A stretch of DNA of 64,000 nt from the NCBI GenBank assembly GCA_944800085.1, contig CALYLO010000014.1, forward strand, positions 1-64,000, in the 5' to 3' direction. The DNA comes from Paenibacillus melissococcoides. Lineage in GTDB: Bacteria > Bacillota > Bacilli > Paenibacillales > Paenibacillaceae. Position 1 is the first letter of the stretch, and each line of letters opens with the position of its first letter. Both the position numbers and the translations under genes were made by a program. Positions 32,138-41,451 of this stretch are shown here, one piece after another. The notes below the pieces were generated by a model. The model saw nothing but the letters and a program-made list of their open reading frames with translations, had not been told where the DNA came from and made no database searches.

Positions 32138-32272
32138 TGTATCTTCCGGTGTAAAGGCAGGAACGAGACTCGCGGCGTGAAGGCAGGGCCAGTCAAAAAA
32201 TCTATGAAACTTGGCTGTTGCAGTAACGTATAATTGATGGGGTAGTTCGTTCCATTTTTTACAGAAAGTAGC

Positions 32273-33139
32273 GTGATTGATTTGAATACGAAGGAAAAAG
32301 TTCCATACATCGTCTCCAGCAAAAGCCACACCGCAGTGGCGGTGAATTGCGCGGCTAAGGCGGGCGAATGGATCAAGAGCAAGCTTGGGCAGTTCAAGTC
32401 GCTTCATATAAAGTCATCCATGCACGACCTGGTTACGGAAGTGGACAAAGGCGCGGAGCAAATGATCCGCAAGCTGATATTGACCCATTTTCCGGACCAT
32501 GCCATTCTGGGCGAAGAAGGGGTGGAGCCGGGAAGCGACGCCTCCAAGCAAGCCTGGGAACAGGTGAAGAACGAGGAATATGTGTGGGTTATCGATCCGC
32601 TGGACGGCACGACGAACTACGTCCACGGCTTCCCGTTCTATTCCGTCTCGATCGCGCTGGCCCATCAGGGCGAGGTTATCGTCGGCGTCGTCTATGACCC
32701 GATGCGCGACGAGCTGTTCGTCGCGGAGAAGGGCAAAGGCGCCTACGTGCACGGCCGCCGCATGCAGGTCGCGCCGGAGAAGGAATTGTCCGGCAGCCTG
32801 ATAGCGAGCGGCTTCCCGACCGAGCGCACCCGCGCCCTGCCGGCCAATCTGGCGGGCATTCAGGCGCTGGCGCCGCAGGTGCGCAACATCCGCACGGCGG
32901 GCTCGGCCGCGCTGCACATGGCTTATGTCGCAGCGGGCAGGCTGACCGGATTCTGGGAGCTGAATCTCAATGCATGGGATTTGGCGGCAGGCAGCCTGCT
33001 CATTCGCGAATCCGGCGGACAGATCACCGACACGCACGGACAGCCGTATCATCTGGGCGTGCGCGATGTCGTCGCGAGCAACGGCGCCATCCATGACGCC
33101 TTCATCGGAGCGTTGGAGGCGGCGGGAGCGCAAGGGTAA
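32273..33139 (+). CDS. Inositol monophosphatase family protein
   Basis: 288 aa from GTG 32273 (the upstream site is weak; TTG 32282 is an alternative). All family motifs are present: HDLVTEVDKGAE, ILGEEG (metal-binding Glu81/Glu82), WVIDPLDGTTNYVHGFP (Asp108, Asp111, residues 105-121) and the distal LNAWDLAAGSLLIRESGG. These lithium-sensitive, Mg-dependent phosphatases act on inositol-1-phosphate, NADP(H) or related sugar phosphates. Substrate cannot be told from sequence. A 23-kDa YktC-like role is likely in bacilli. Confidence 0.93.
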   Translation: MIDLNTKEKVPYIVSSKSHTAVAVNCAAKAGEWIKSKLGQFKSLHIKSSMHDLVTEVDKGAEQMIRKLILTHFPDHAILGEEGVEPGSDASKQAWEQVKNEEYVWVIDPLDGTTNYVHGFPFYSVSIALAHQGEVIVGVVYDPMRDELFVAEKGKGAYVHGRRMQVAPEKELSGSLIASGFPTERTRALPANLAGIQALAPQVRNIRTAGSAALHMAYVAAGRLTGFWELNLNAWDLAAGSLLIRESGGQITDTHGQPYHLGVRDVVASNGAIHDAFIGALEAAGAQG

Positions 33140-33302
33140 CTGCCCGGCTTCTCCTTGCGAATCTGCCAACCCGGCGGCTGCGGCTCCACCCGGAGCCAGG
33201 TATCCGGCCTCCGGGTTGTCTGGTTGATCATCAAGAAGAGCGGGTTTTCTCGAACAAGCCCATGAATTGGGTATACTACGGTATGAAGGAGGGGGATCGC
33301 TC

Positions 33303-33557
33303 ATGCCCGAATCAGAGGAGCGCCGGCGGCTGGAAGCCCGGCTAAGCGAATATCTGACCGAAGGAGACATGGAGACGGAGGAGCAGGAGGAAGCGGTGCG
33401 GAGACGCCTTCCGCCCCGCACCGAGATCCGGATCCAGACGGCCCTCGACCCGATTGTCGAGGAGACGAAGCAGTATCGAAGCATGGCGAAGGAAATCGAC
33501 AGCCGGTACGATGAGTATTTGAAGCGAGTGAAGAAAGACAAGCCGAAGGATTCGTGA
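33303..33557 (+). CDS. Small charged hypothetical protein
   Basis: 84 aa. ATG 33303 has AAGGAGGGGG upstream, so it is preferred over the frame start at 33267. Very Glu/Arg-rich and probably all helical (PESEERRRLEARLSEYLTEGDMETEEQEEAVRRRL...KEIDSRYDEYLKRVKKDKPKDS). Unrecognised. Likely monocistronic: a -10-like TATACT lies at about 33268. Confidence 0.7.
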   Translation: MPESEERRRLEARLSEYLTEGDMETEEQEEAVRRRLPPRTEIRIQTALDPIVEETKQYRSMAKEIDSRYDEYLKRVKKDKPKDS

Positions 33558-33734
33558 TGGCATGATGAGGCCCTGTGCTGTTATACCGCAGGGTTCTCCT
33601 TGTCATGCGCAGGAAGGGTTACCGTTAACATCTACTACATTTTAAAAGAAGGACAGGCTCTCCGCTCATCGACGTAATGATATAGGGATTGTCCGGGCAG
33701 GAGCCGCCTTCGCTCACTGAAGGAGTGGACAACG

Positions 33735-35153
33735 ATGACGACCGCATCATACCGAAGACCGAACATTTTATTTGTGATGTCAGACGACCATGCTTCGCAC
33801 GCGATGAGCTGTTACGGCAGCCGCATTAACGTGACGCCTCATATCGACCGGATTGCGAAGGAAGGCATCCGCTTCGACAACTGCTTCTGCACGAATTCGA
33901 TCTGCTCGCCGAGCCGGGCTTCCATCTTGACGGGAACCTACAACCATCTCAACGGAGTGAAGTCGATCGACGATCATTTCGATGGAAGACAGCAGACGTT
34001 CCCGAAGCTGCTTCAGCAGCACGGATACCAGACGGCGATTATCGGCAAATGGCATCTCGGACACGGTGGGCATGCCAATCCGACGGGGTTTGATTATTGG
34101 AGCGTCCTGGACGGGCAGGGCGAATACTTCAATTCCGAGTTCCTGGAGGAAAATGGGGGCCGCCGCATCGAAGGATATGTAACCGATGTCATTACGGACC
34201 TGTCATTGGACTGGCTGCGGAAGCGGGACCCAGACAAGCCGTTCATGCTGATGTGCCACCATAAGGCGCCGCATCGGCCTTGGCAGCCGGATAAGCGTCA
34301 CAGCCGCATGTACGAGGACGTGGAGATCCCGTATCCGGAGACATTCGATGACGATTATGCCAATCGCTCGCAAGCGGCCGTCGAAGCGAAAATGCGGATT
34401 GGGCGCGACATGGTCACGACCGACACGAAGGGAGATCCGCCGGAAGGGCTGTCGGCGGAGGAAGTGAAGCGGTGGAAGTATCAGCGCTACATTAAGGACT
34501 ATCTGCGCTGCGTGGCGTCGATTGACGACAATGTGGGACGGCTGCTCGATTATTTGGACGAGGAAGGAATTGCGGAGGATACCATCGTTATCTACACTTC
34601 CGACCAAGGCTTTTTCCTCGGCGATCACGGCTGGTTCGACAAGCGGTTCATGTATGAGGATTCGCTGCGGATGCCGTTCGTCGTTCGGTACCCGCAGGCG
34701 ATTGCTCCGGGCGGCGTGACCAATGCGATGGCGCTGAACGTTGATTTCGCGCAGACCTTCCTGGACTATGCGCAGATCGAAGCGCCTCCGGGCATGCAGG
34801 GACGTTCTCTCCGGCCGATATGGGAGGGAGAGACGCCTGCGGATTGGCGAACCTCGATGTATTACCGGTACTGGATGCACCTGGACGAGCATCATAACGT
34901 TTATTCGCATTATGGCATCCGAACGCACCGGTATAAGCTGATTTACTATTATGCGCAGGCTTTGGGGACGCCGGGGTCGGTCGACGAGAATAGGCCCCCG
35001 GAGTGGGAGCTATTCGATCTGGAGCAGGATCCTTGCGAAATGCGCAACGTATACGGTGAACCGGGCTATGAGGCGGCGGTGAGCGAATTGAAGGCAGAGC
35101 TTCATCGGCTGCAGGCGGAAGTGCTCGATACGCCAGTTAAGGAATTATCTTAA
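33735..35153 (+). CDS. Sulfatase, Cys-type, cytoplasmic
   Basis: 472 aa, ATG 33735. N-terminal RPNILFVMSDDHASHAMSCYG gives metal ligands Asp17/Asp18. CSPSRASILTG (Cys57-Gly67) is the C-x-P-S-R site in which the Cys is oxidised to formylglycine. GKWHLGHGG, CHHKAPHRPW and VIYTSDQGFFLGDHGWFDK supply the other active-site residues. There is no signal peptide, so it would act inside the cell. Sulfatase S1 family (arylsulfatase or choline-sulfatase-like); some members are phosphonate hydrolases. No maturase gene is in the window. Confidence 0.92.
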   Translation: MTTASYRRPNILFVMSDDHASHAMSCYGSRINVTPHIDRIAKEGIRFDNCFCTNSICSPSRASILTGTYNHLNGVKSIDDHFDGRQQTFPKLLQQHGYQTAIIGKWHLGHGGHANPTGFDYWSVLDGQGEYFNSEFLEENGGRRIEGYVTDVITDLSLDWLRKRDPDKPFMLMCHHKAPHRPWQPDKRHSRMYEDVEIPYPETFDDDYANRSQAAVEAKMRIGRDMVTTDTKGDPPEGLSAEEVKRWKYQRYIKDYLRCVASIDDNVGRLLDYLDEEGIAEDTIVIYTSDQGFFLGDHGWFDKRFMYEDSLRMPFVVRYPQAIAPGGVTNAMALNVDFAQTFLDYAQIEAPPGMQGRSLRPIWEGETPADWRTSMYYRYWMHLDEHHNVYSHYGIRTHRYKLIYYYAQALGTPGSVDENRPPEWELFDLEQDPCEMRNVYGEPGYEAAVSELKAELHRLQAEVLDTPVKELS

Positions 35154-35167
35154 ATGATAGATGGGCA

Positions 35168-35203
35168 CGGAGCTCCGCGTTGCTGCGGGGCTCCGTTTTT
35201 TTG
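35168..35203 (+). terminator. Terminator after the sulfatase
   Basis: Stem CGGAGCTCCGC/GCGGGGCTCCG followed by seven T. Confidence 0.9.
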
Positions 35204-35357
35204 GTTGGCTGCGGATGACTGCCGGGAGGGCTATCCAGCCGGAGCGGCTCAAAAAACACCAGCGAAGAGAAGGGAGCACATAGCCAGCTAAGGCGGGAGA
35301 CGCGTATAATTGGGAAAAAGCCGGATGAGCCGAATTCGGAACCAGGAGGCGGTGCGC

Positions 35358-35675
35358 ATGTGTCCGATTGGCGAATGGGAGAACGCCGAGCCGGGCGTTA
35401 CCCGCAAAATATTGAACCCGGGACAATCGTTGATGATGATGGAGGTGCATTTCGAACCAAATGCCGAAGGCTATCAGCATAGCCATCCTCATGAACAGAT
35501 GTCCTATTGTCTGTACGGGAAGGTTGAATTCACGATTGACGGCGTGAAAACGGTCATCCGTCAAGGCGAATCCATAGTCATTCCAGGCCATGCCAAGCAT
35601 GGAGTCGTCGCCTTGGAAAAGAGCGCGCTGCTCGACGCGTTCACGCCGCTGCGGGAGGATCTGCTTGCGCGGTAA
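35358..35675 (+). CDS. Cupin domain protein
   Basis: 105 aa. ATG 35358 has AGGAGG at 35344 and is preferred over in-frame starts at 35310 and 35325. Single cupin barrel with metal motif 1 GYQHSHPHEQMSYCLYGKVEF (His, His, Gln/Glu) and motif 2 ESIVIPGHAKHGVVA. The mid-part 'G..h.HPHEQ..Y.L.G..e' is typical of small sugar- or auxin-type cupins. The enzymatic role, if any, is unknown. Monocistronic between two terminators. Confidence 0.85.
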   Translation: MCPIGEWENAEPGVTRKILNPGQSLMMMEVHFEPNAEGYQHSHPHEQMSYCLYGKVEFTIDGVKTVIRQGESIVIPGHAKHGVVALEKSALLDAFTPLREDLLAR

Positions 35676-35709
35676 TTGGCCCGCCGAACCATACATAAAC
35701 AGACGAAAG

Positions 35710-35739
35710 ACGCTCCAGTTGGTCGGAGCGTTTTTTATT
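35710..35739 (+). terminator. Terminator after the cupin gene
   Basis: Stem ACGCTCC/GGAGCGT then TTTTTT. Nothing gene-like is seen from here to 35977. Confidence 0.85.
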
Positions 35740-35977
35740 TTCTGCGTTGGGTTATTTGGGGGGATGAGGTTGAAGGAGGGAAGAGAAAGAGTTCGGTTCA
35801 GGATGTTGTATGAGCGAACGGGATGGGTATGAAAAGAACACCCGGGTGATTCGAACAGTTATGAGGCATTGGGATAGCGGCATAAAGGGGCCAGACAAGA
35901 ATTGAGCTTATGACTCAACGGGATAACGATGAAAAGGGCCGCTTGATAATATATAACAAGCAGAAGGAGAAGGGATT

Positions 35978-36127
35978 ATGGGCGGGTTTCTGCCAGCAAA
36001 TGCATCCATTTTGGTTGAACTGGTTTTCATTTATTTCCTTTTATGGCATGATGGGGAGGAGAGCGAGCCGTTGACCGCTGCAGATTTACATGGGTGGAAG
36101 GGGGGATTCCGAGAGAGGCTTGGCTGA
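35978..36127 (+). CDS. 49-aa membrane microprotein
   Basis: ATG 35978 behind AAGGAG at 35964. Encodes GGFLPANASILVELVFIYFLLWHDGEESEPL..., one membrane helix followed by a short charged tail. No family known. Presence rests on the good binding site and the hydrophobic helix; composition is host-like. Confidence 0.4.
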   Translation: MGGFLPANASILVELVFIYFLLWHDGEESEPLTAADLHGWKGGFRERLG

Positions 36128-36291
36128 ACGCTGCCGGACAGCGCTCGCCGATGGATTGAGGTTCAGACAATGGCAACACGGGTATATCATGTAGACACTG
36201 ACAACCAGATTCGCTGCTTCATACCGCAGGACCATGTTCACCCCGCCGGCAGTCAGGGGCAGGCATGGATTTGACAGGGGAGGTGGATGGA

Positions 36292-36408
36292 ATGGGTGAA
36301 CTGATTCCTTGGATGGTCGGATTGTTCATTTTGGTTGGCGCCGTGCTCTATGCGTTATGGTATTTCAATAGCCGGGTATCGAACCATCAAGACGAAGAAA
36401 ATGTATAG
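36292..36408 (+). CDS. 38-aa single-span membrane protein
   Basis: ATG 36292 behind GGGGAGGTGG. Encodes GELIPWMVGLFILVGAVLYALWYFNSRVSNHQDEENV: a clean membrane helix (about residues 6-25) with a polar C-terminus, the shape of regulatory or assembly microproteins such as CcoQ/CydX-like peptides. No partner gene is nearby, so no function is given. Confidence 0.55.
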   Translation: MGELIPWMVGLFILVGAVLYALWYFNSRVSNHQDEENV

Positions 36409-36484
36409 GCACAAGAAGGGAAGGATGCGGAACGCGAATTCAAGCCCGGTACGCATCCGGTTCTGTTGACATTATATTATCCGC

Positions 36485-36537
36485 TGAAAAAAGAAGCCCG
36501 AAGCTCTCCTGGCATCAGACAGGAAGGCTTCGGGCTT
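36485..36537 (-). terminator. Terminator of the C39-like protease gene
   Basis: Perfect 11-bp stem AAGCCCGAAGC/GCTTCGGGCTT, reading on the - strand into TTCTTTTTTC. Confidence 0.85.
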
Positions 36538-36552
36538 GGTCGTTGATCCGCA

Positions 36553-37908
36553 TCATTCCATAGACTCTTCCGGCGGCAAATAGGTGATGGCCTGGCTCCC
36601 CATCTGCTCCCAGCCTCTCTGGAAGGCGGAACGCCCGATGCGATCGCGGCGGCCGAGCGGATCATTGATATAGACATATTTCTCGTCATAGCCCGTGACG
36701 ATGAAGGAATGCTCGAAGTAGGTGACGCGCACCGGGCCGTCCGGGGTCTCCCATGTGACCCAATATTTATCCGGCACCTCATCATACATCGTCGTGTGAA
36801 TGACCCATACCGGGGTACCCTGCCCGACGATCCACAGCAGGTGCTCGACCGACGTGCCGGTCAAGTCGGCAATTCGGCCCGGCAGGTAGCGCTCGGCCAG
36901 CTCGGCAATCGGCTCATGGTAGACGCCGAGTCCCGGGTTGGCGAAGGTGTACATGTCGCCGACGAATCCTTTATGCGGATTGCCGAAGTAAACCTTGCCG
37001 CCGGCTTTCTTATACGGCGTCGGGTCCCGACGGATTTCCCGGGCGAGCTCCATCTTGTCGACATCGACATCCGCCGTCCTCAACAGCATAGCCAGGGCAG
37101 TCACTTCGCAGCCGCGCGGCAGCTCCGGAAGCTGCAAAATGAGCGGCGCCCCGTTGTAGCGGAACGATTTCGGCGCCGGCTTCTCCGGGTCCCACATGAC
37201 ATGCTTCCCGCGATAGGTGACCCGTCGTCCGGGCGCCTGCCGAGCGTAAGCGACGGCATCCTCCCAGCGGCGGAAGACGCGCTCGAAGCGCCCGCCGAGC
37301 TGGACTCCATACGGCCCGAACGTGTCATAGTCGATATATTGGGACAATTCCTTCCGCCAATCATTCCACTGCGTCTCATTTGGCGCGTCATCGCGATTCC
37401 TTAGCGCGATCACGCCGTCCCGGGCGTAAATATTGCGCCCGAGCGCCTCGCTCACCGGGCGGAGGGGCACGTACGTCAACCCGTCCTTGACGTGCGGAGT
37501 CGTCTTGACCGGGGACGTGGCTCCCGCAATTTTGACCTCCGGCTTGTTCAGCCGGTAAGTCACCCGCGCATCGTCTTTGGTGAAGGTGATCGTGCCTTTG
37601 GCTTGATCATAGGCCAGCTCGGCCTCCAGCTTCGAAGCGAGGAAGCGGGCGGGAACCAGCGTCTCGCCGGACTGCTGGTATGGCGATGCCTTGTCGTTCT
37701 GTTCATCGATCGGAACGAGGTAGCGGCCGACGTAGGCGGTATTGCTGTGCAGCATGAGGACGATATCGTCCGTAGGCATGCCGAACGAGAAGGACAGCCC
37801 GCCCTCTTTGAATTTGGAGGCGAGCAGGAATTGTATCGGAAAGGCGCACAGCGCCAGTAATATCAGGAACAGCAGCCAGCGATTGAGCCGCCGAACGAAT
37901 TGTGGCAA
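36553..37908 (-). CDS. Membrane-anchored C39-like peptidase with stalk domains
   Basis: 451 aa from TTG 37908, chosen because GAGGAGG lies 9 nt upstream; a longer frame starts at ATG 37968. N-terminal anchor RRLNRWLLFLILLALCAFPIQFLL. Residues about 80-180 contain copper-amine-oxidase-like stalk sequence (SGETLVPARFLASKLEAELAYDQAKGTITFT; GLTYVPLRPVSEALGRNIY). The C-terminal half is Peptidase_C39_2-like: nucleophile Cys in LPRGCEVTALAML, then TYFEHSFIVTGYDEKYVYINDPLGR with the His and Asp. Probably a surface cysteine protease or peptide processor. Stands alone on the - strand. Confidence 0.85.
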   Translation of the reverse strand: MPQFVRRLNRWLLFLILLALCAFPIQFLLASKFKEGGLSFSFGMPTDDIVLMLHSNTAYVGRYLVPIDEQNDKASPYQQSGETLVPARFLASKLEAELAYDQAKGTITFTKDDARVTYRLNKPEVKIAGATSPVKTTPHVKDGLTYVPLRPVSEALGRNIYARDGVIALRNRDDAPNETQWNDWRKELSQYIDYDTFGPYGVQLGGRFERVFRRWEDAVAYARQAPGRRVTYRGKHVMWDPEKPAPKSFRYNGAPLILQLPELPRGCEVTALAMLLRTADVDVDKMELAREIRRDPTPYKKAGGKVYFGNPHKGFVGDMYTFANPGLGVYHEPIAELAERYLPGRIADLTGTSVEHLLWIVGQGTPVWVIHTTMYDEVPDKYWVTWETPDGPVRVTYFEHSFIVTGYDEKYVYINDPLGRRDRIGRSAFQRGWEQMGSQAITYLPPEESME

Positions 37909-38103
37909 TTTCAATATCCTCCTCAGACATACTCCCTTATGTATATCGGCAGATGGTCCGCATTTCATTAGCCGCCCCCGATTGGCCAGGCGGACACAGG
38001 GAAAGTGCCGTTTTGTTGCGAAAAAATTTGTTCAACAATGAACCTTTTCTCCCGCTAAGTTGTTACCTTAGTAGAGTAGAGCATGGGAAAGGTGGAGGGC
38101 CTG

Positions 38104-38723
38104 TTGACGGACAGGGAATTTTTCGAGCGGTACAACAAGGAAGTGTACAGGACTGCTACTATATGCTGCGCGATGCGTCAGAGGCGGAGGATATATGCCA
38201 AGAGGTGTTCGTGAAGGCGTTAACCTCGGGATGGCGGCAGGTGGAGCACCTCAAGACGTGGCTCATGCGCATCGCCGTCAACCACTGCTTGAACCATCTG
38301 CGGCGGAGCAAGACGAGACGAATGAAAGAGAAACTGCTGCTCTTGTTCCAGCGGGAGCAGGCGGAGCCGCCGGTGCTTGCCGTGGTCGAGCAGCAGGAGA
38401 CGGAGGATGAATGGAAGCGCTGCATGGCGCGGTTGCCGGATAAAATCAGGGTGGTCGTGACACTTCGCTTCACGAATGATCTGGCGCTTAAGGAGATTGC
38501 CGACATAGTGGATATCCCGGTTGGTACGGTAAAGTCGCGCCTGAATCGGGGCCTGAAGCTGATGAAGGCCATGCTGGATGAGTCCGGCCAGCTTGAGCCG
38601 AATGGGATGGGCAGGCCGGGGAATAGCAGCGTACATAAGCAGGTGAGAGGCAGGAAGGAAGGTGCGAATAATGAGCAAGGAGATACGCGTGGAGACGGAC
38701 CTTGCCCGGCGGCTCGGCGATGA
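38104..38723 (+). pseudogene. ECF sigma-70 factor, one-base frameshift
   Basis: TTG 38104 behind GGTGGAG starts TDREFFERYNKEVYRT. One base is missing near 38152-38155, where the next residues should read CYYMLRDASEAEDICQEVFVKAL; these continue in another frame to 38723. Region 2 (FFERYNKEVYR...DICQEVFVKALTSGWRQVEHLKTWLMRIAVNHCLNHLRR) and region 4 (LALKEIADIVDIPVGTVKSRLNRGLKLMKAML) are otherwise complete. The promoter region just upstream has TGAACCTTTT, an ECF-type -35 look. The C-terminus overlaps the anti-sigma gene by 53 nt. Confidence 0.8.
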
Positions 38724-40374
38724 GGGGGGGCACGACTATCCCGATTTCGATGCGATGTGGACAAGGATTGATGCGGCCAGACAAGAGCCGGAGGCTGAAT
38801 CTGCAAGACGGCAAGGCCGGACGATGTTCCTGCGCGGACGCCGTTTGGCGGTCTTGTCGGCGGTCGCGCTGGTGCTGATCGCGACGCCGGTGCTGGCTTC
38901 CATGTCTGGACATTGGGATTTTACGTTCCGGCCGGGCGTGAAGTCGGCACTGAACCACGGATTCGGGCAGACGATTGACAAGTCGGTTACGAGCAGCGGC
39001 GTTACATTTACGGTCGATGCGGCCATGTCCGATGACAACGGGACCACGCTGTTATACAGCTTCGATCCGGGGGACGAGGAGCAGCGGGAATGGAGATTTA
39101 CCGAGGTGGAGCTGCGCAAGGCCGACGGGGAACAAGTGGTGAAGCTGAATGATGTCCTAACGATGCGAATGAACTGGAAAAAAGGATACTACTCCCACAT
39201 TTGGGATAAGGAAAATAAACGATACTACGGTTTTCTGGAAACGCCATGGACCTTCGACGGCGCGGAGACGGAGCTGCAGCTTAGCGTGCGCGGACTGCAG
39301 GAGTATAACACCAAGCGGTTGCCGCTGGCTCTCGATCTGGCCGAGACGGGCGTGCAGACGTTCCCGGTTCAGGATGGCGGCATTGAATCCGCAAGCATTC
39401 AGATTTCACGGGAAGCGGAAGGGAAAGTGGTGCTCAAATCCCTCTATACGTATTGGGATGAGCGGATGGCGAATACGAATCTTCCCGAGATTCTGGTGAA
39501 AAAGGACGGGAAGCTCATGAAGCGATCCGGTACACGGGTCGGGCTCGATAACGGCAAGTGGGCGGAGCAAGAGATTTATCAGTTGGACGACATTCATGAG
39601 CAAAATATTACGTTCGAGCTCGCCTACATGACGCCGGGCAAGAAGATAGACGGCGAATGGAATCTCGGAGGGCTGCTGCTGAACAAGGAGAAGGCTTTGC
39701 ATGCATCGGCGATCCGCACCCTGGACGTGCCGGTGCGAACGGCGGAGGGAGAGGCCGTCGTCCGCAAGCTGTTCATTCGTCCGACAGGCATTCGGGTCGA
39801 GATTGAGCATGGCAATTCATACTCGCGGTTGCCTTATAAGGGCGTCTACTTGTCCGTTGGCGGCCGGAAGCTGGAAGGGGAAGAATGGTTAACGGACAAT
39901 ACGGGCGACGGATCTAAGTATTTGCAGACGTATCTATTCGAGGCTCCGCCTGATCTCCGACTGACAGCGGATTTGCCGATGGAGCTGCTGCTGCAATATG
40001 AAGTTGAGGAAAGATGGGATTACAGACAACCGATCCTTCTGTCAAATATTTCAGGCGAAAAACAGACGTTGACGATGGACGTTGGAGAATATCCGGTGAA
40101 GTGGACCTACTACAAGCAGAACGGTGATCTGTATGTAGAAAGCGAAAGCTCGGACGCACGATTCGGCGGAATCAATCAGACGTTCATTCGCCAGGAAGAT
40201 CGGCGCATCCCCGGACATATCCTGTTCGATTGGATACCAGGCGCCGGGCTTAACGATAGCCTCAACAAGCGGGCGGACGTCTATCCCGGCTTTGAAGAAA
40301 CGGAAGCGGAGATGTATATCTTTATGTATTTGATCAGACATCCGGAACGGGAGTTAACAGTGAAGCTTCAATAA
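38671..40374 (+). CDS. DUF4179 membrane anti-sigma factor
   Basis: 567 aa. ATG 38671 has GGAAGG upstream and overlaps the sigma gene end. The cytoplasmic N-terminus (about 1-55) should hold the sigma factor. One membrane span, RLAVLSAVALVLIATPVLASM (about 57-77). A large extracellular DUF4179 part follows: NHGFGQTIDKSVTSSGVTFTVDAAMSDDNGTTLLYSF and onward, beta-rich. This is the usual partner of adjacent ECF sigma factors in Paenibacillus and relatives. The signal sensed is unknown. If the sigma gene is truly broken the pair is inactive. Confidence 0.85.
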   Translation: MSKEIRVETDLARRLGDEGGHDYPDFDAMWTRIDAARQEPEAESARRQGRTMFLRGRRLAVLSAVALVLIATPVLASMSGHWDFTFRPGVKSALNHGFGQTIDKSVTSSGVTFTVDAAMSDDNGTTLLYSFDPGDEEQREWRFTEVELRKADGEQVVKLNDVLTMRMNWKKGYYSHIWDKENKRYYGFLETPWTFDGAETELQLSVRGLQEYNTKRLPLALDLAETGVQTFPVQDGGIESASIQISREAEGKVVLKSLYTYWDERMANTNLPEILVKKDGKLMKRSGTRVGLDNGKWAEQEIYQLDDIHEQNITFELAYMTPGKKIDGEWNLGGLLLNKEKALHASAIRTLDVPVRTAEGEAVVRKLFIRPTGIRVEIEHGNSYSRLPYKGVYLSVGGRKLEGEEWLTDNTGDGSKYLQTYLFEAPPDLRLTADLPMELLLQYEVEERWDYRQPILLSNISGEKQTLTMDVGEYPVKWTYYKQNGDLYVESESSDARFGGINQTFIRQEDRRIPGHILFDWIPGAGLNDSLNKRADVYPGFEETEAEMYIFMYLIRHPERELTVKLQ

Positions 40375-40432
40375 AAGGACGTTCTTCCTTCCGCGCTGCG
40401 GCAGCGATTGCGGAGAGCTTGCCGCAGCGCCG

Positions 40433-40467
40433 GACCGACCAGAGATTTCTGGTTGGTCTATTTTTTT
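40433..40467 (+). terminator. Terminator after the anti-sigma gene
   Basis: Stem GACCGACCAGA/TCTGGTTGGTC followed by TATTTTTTT. A second hairpin, CTGCGGCA/TGCCGCAG, lies just before it. Confidence 0.88.
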
Positions 40468-40617
40468 GAACTATCTTCAAAAAAAGTGAACCAATTTTCG
40501 CCTGGCTGTGTTTATAACATAGAGGCTTGCGCTAAGGGATCCCAAAGCAATGCATTGCGGCCTGGCCTTGAACCGAAGATCTATCAAAAACGAAACGCTG
40601 GAGAGGGGAAATAGAAC

Positions 40618-41415
40618 ATGAAAAATAGGACCAAAGCGGCGATTGCCGCGACGAGCTGCCTGCTGCTGTTCCATTCGATGCATATCGCCGCGGAGGCGGC
40701 GCCGGCCAACACGGCCAAGGAAGTGACGGTACTGGCCGCAGCGAAGGCGCCTTCCGCCGCGGAGAAGAAAAAGGCGGTGGAGTCGGAAAAAGCGAAGTAT
40801 GCCAAAATGAAAAAAAATCCGGGTGACTATTACATATTGTATGTAAGCGATAAGTCGCTCAATGGCGGCGATCACTTTTCCAACTATCTGAATATGTACA
40901 ATTTCAAAAGCTATGAAGATTACATGAAAGTAGCATCCAAGCTGAAGACTCCCGCATTGAAGCGTCCGGACGGCTTGCCGGAAGGGTATAAGTTCACCAA
41001 AGCCGACATCGAGCCGCCGATTCTGGCCTATGGCGACAAGTATCGGAAAGAAGTGAAAGCGGAGGCCAAAGACAAAGCCGCTTACTTGAAGCTCATCAAA
41101 TGGACGGAAGCGGGCCAGGTCGATCTGGAATTCAAGAACGGAAAAGATGTCGTGCAGCTCCAATTTAGCCTGATGAGCGCAGAGATCGCGAAGAAGCACG
41201 GCAAGCAGAAAGGTTACCACTTTAAGGCGGCCGACGAATGGGATGAAGAGACGAAGAAAAAACACCCTCAATTCGTTAAAAATATATTGAGCTGGACAGA
41301 CAACCAATATCAATTTACCATTTCGACGAATCCGGAAAATCCATTGACGAAAGAAGAACTGATCGAGCTTGCGGAAAGCGCGGTCCAGCAGGCAGCCGGA
41401 GCGAAAGCGAAGTAA
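40618..41415 (+). CDS. Secreted DUF4367-like protein
   Basis: 265 aa with signal peptide (KNRTKAAIAATSCLLLFHSMHIAAEAA), ATG 40618 behind GGAGAGGGG. An Ala/Lys-rich helical linker leads into a soluble domain (NPGDYYILYVSDKSLNGG...). The C-terminal FVKNILSWTDNQYQFTISTNPENPLTKEELIELAESAV resembles DUF4367 ('l.W.e.g..y.l.......k.eLi.iAesl'). Probably works at the wall or membrane surface; function unknown. A decayed paralogue lies at 44414, beyond the two lipoprotein genes. Confidence 0.75.
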   Translation: MKNRTKAAIAATSCLLLFHSMHIAAEAAPANTAKEVTVLAAAKAPSAAEKKKAVESEKAKYAKMKKNPGDYYILYVSDKSLNGGDHFSNYLNMYNFKSYEDYMKVASKLKTPALKRPDGLPEGYKFTKADIEPPILAYGDKYRKEVKAEAKDKAAYLKLIKWTEAGQVDLEFKNGKDVVQLQFSLMSAEIAKKHGKQKGYHFKAADEWDEETKKKHPQFVKNILSWTDNQYQFTISTNPENPLTKEELIELAESAVQQAAGAKAK

Positions 41416-41451
41416 AGTTCCGCGTGGCGCCAGTAAAGGAGAATGGGAACG

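Noticed and set aside
36169..36273. A 34-codon frame starting ATGGCAACACGG
   Set aside because: Only a weak GAGG upstream and no hydrophobic or domain pattern; not convincing.
38040..38100. TGAACCTTTT as an autoregulated ECF promoter
   Set aside because: The -35-like block is suggestive but no matching -10 at proper spacing is clear, so it is only mentioned with the sigma gene.
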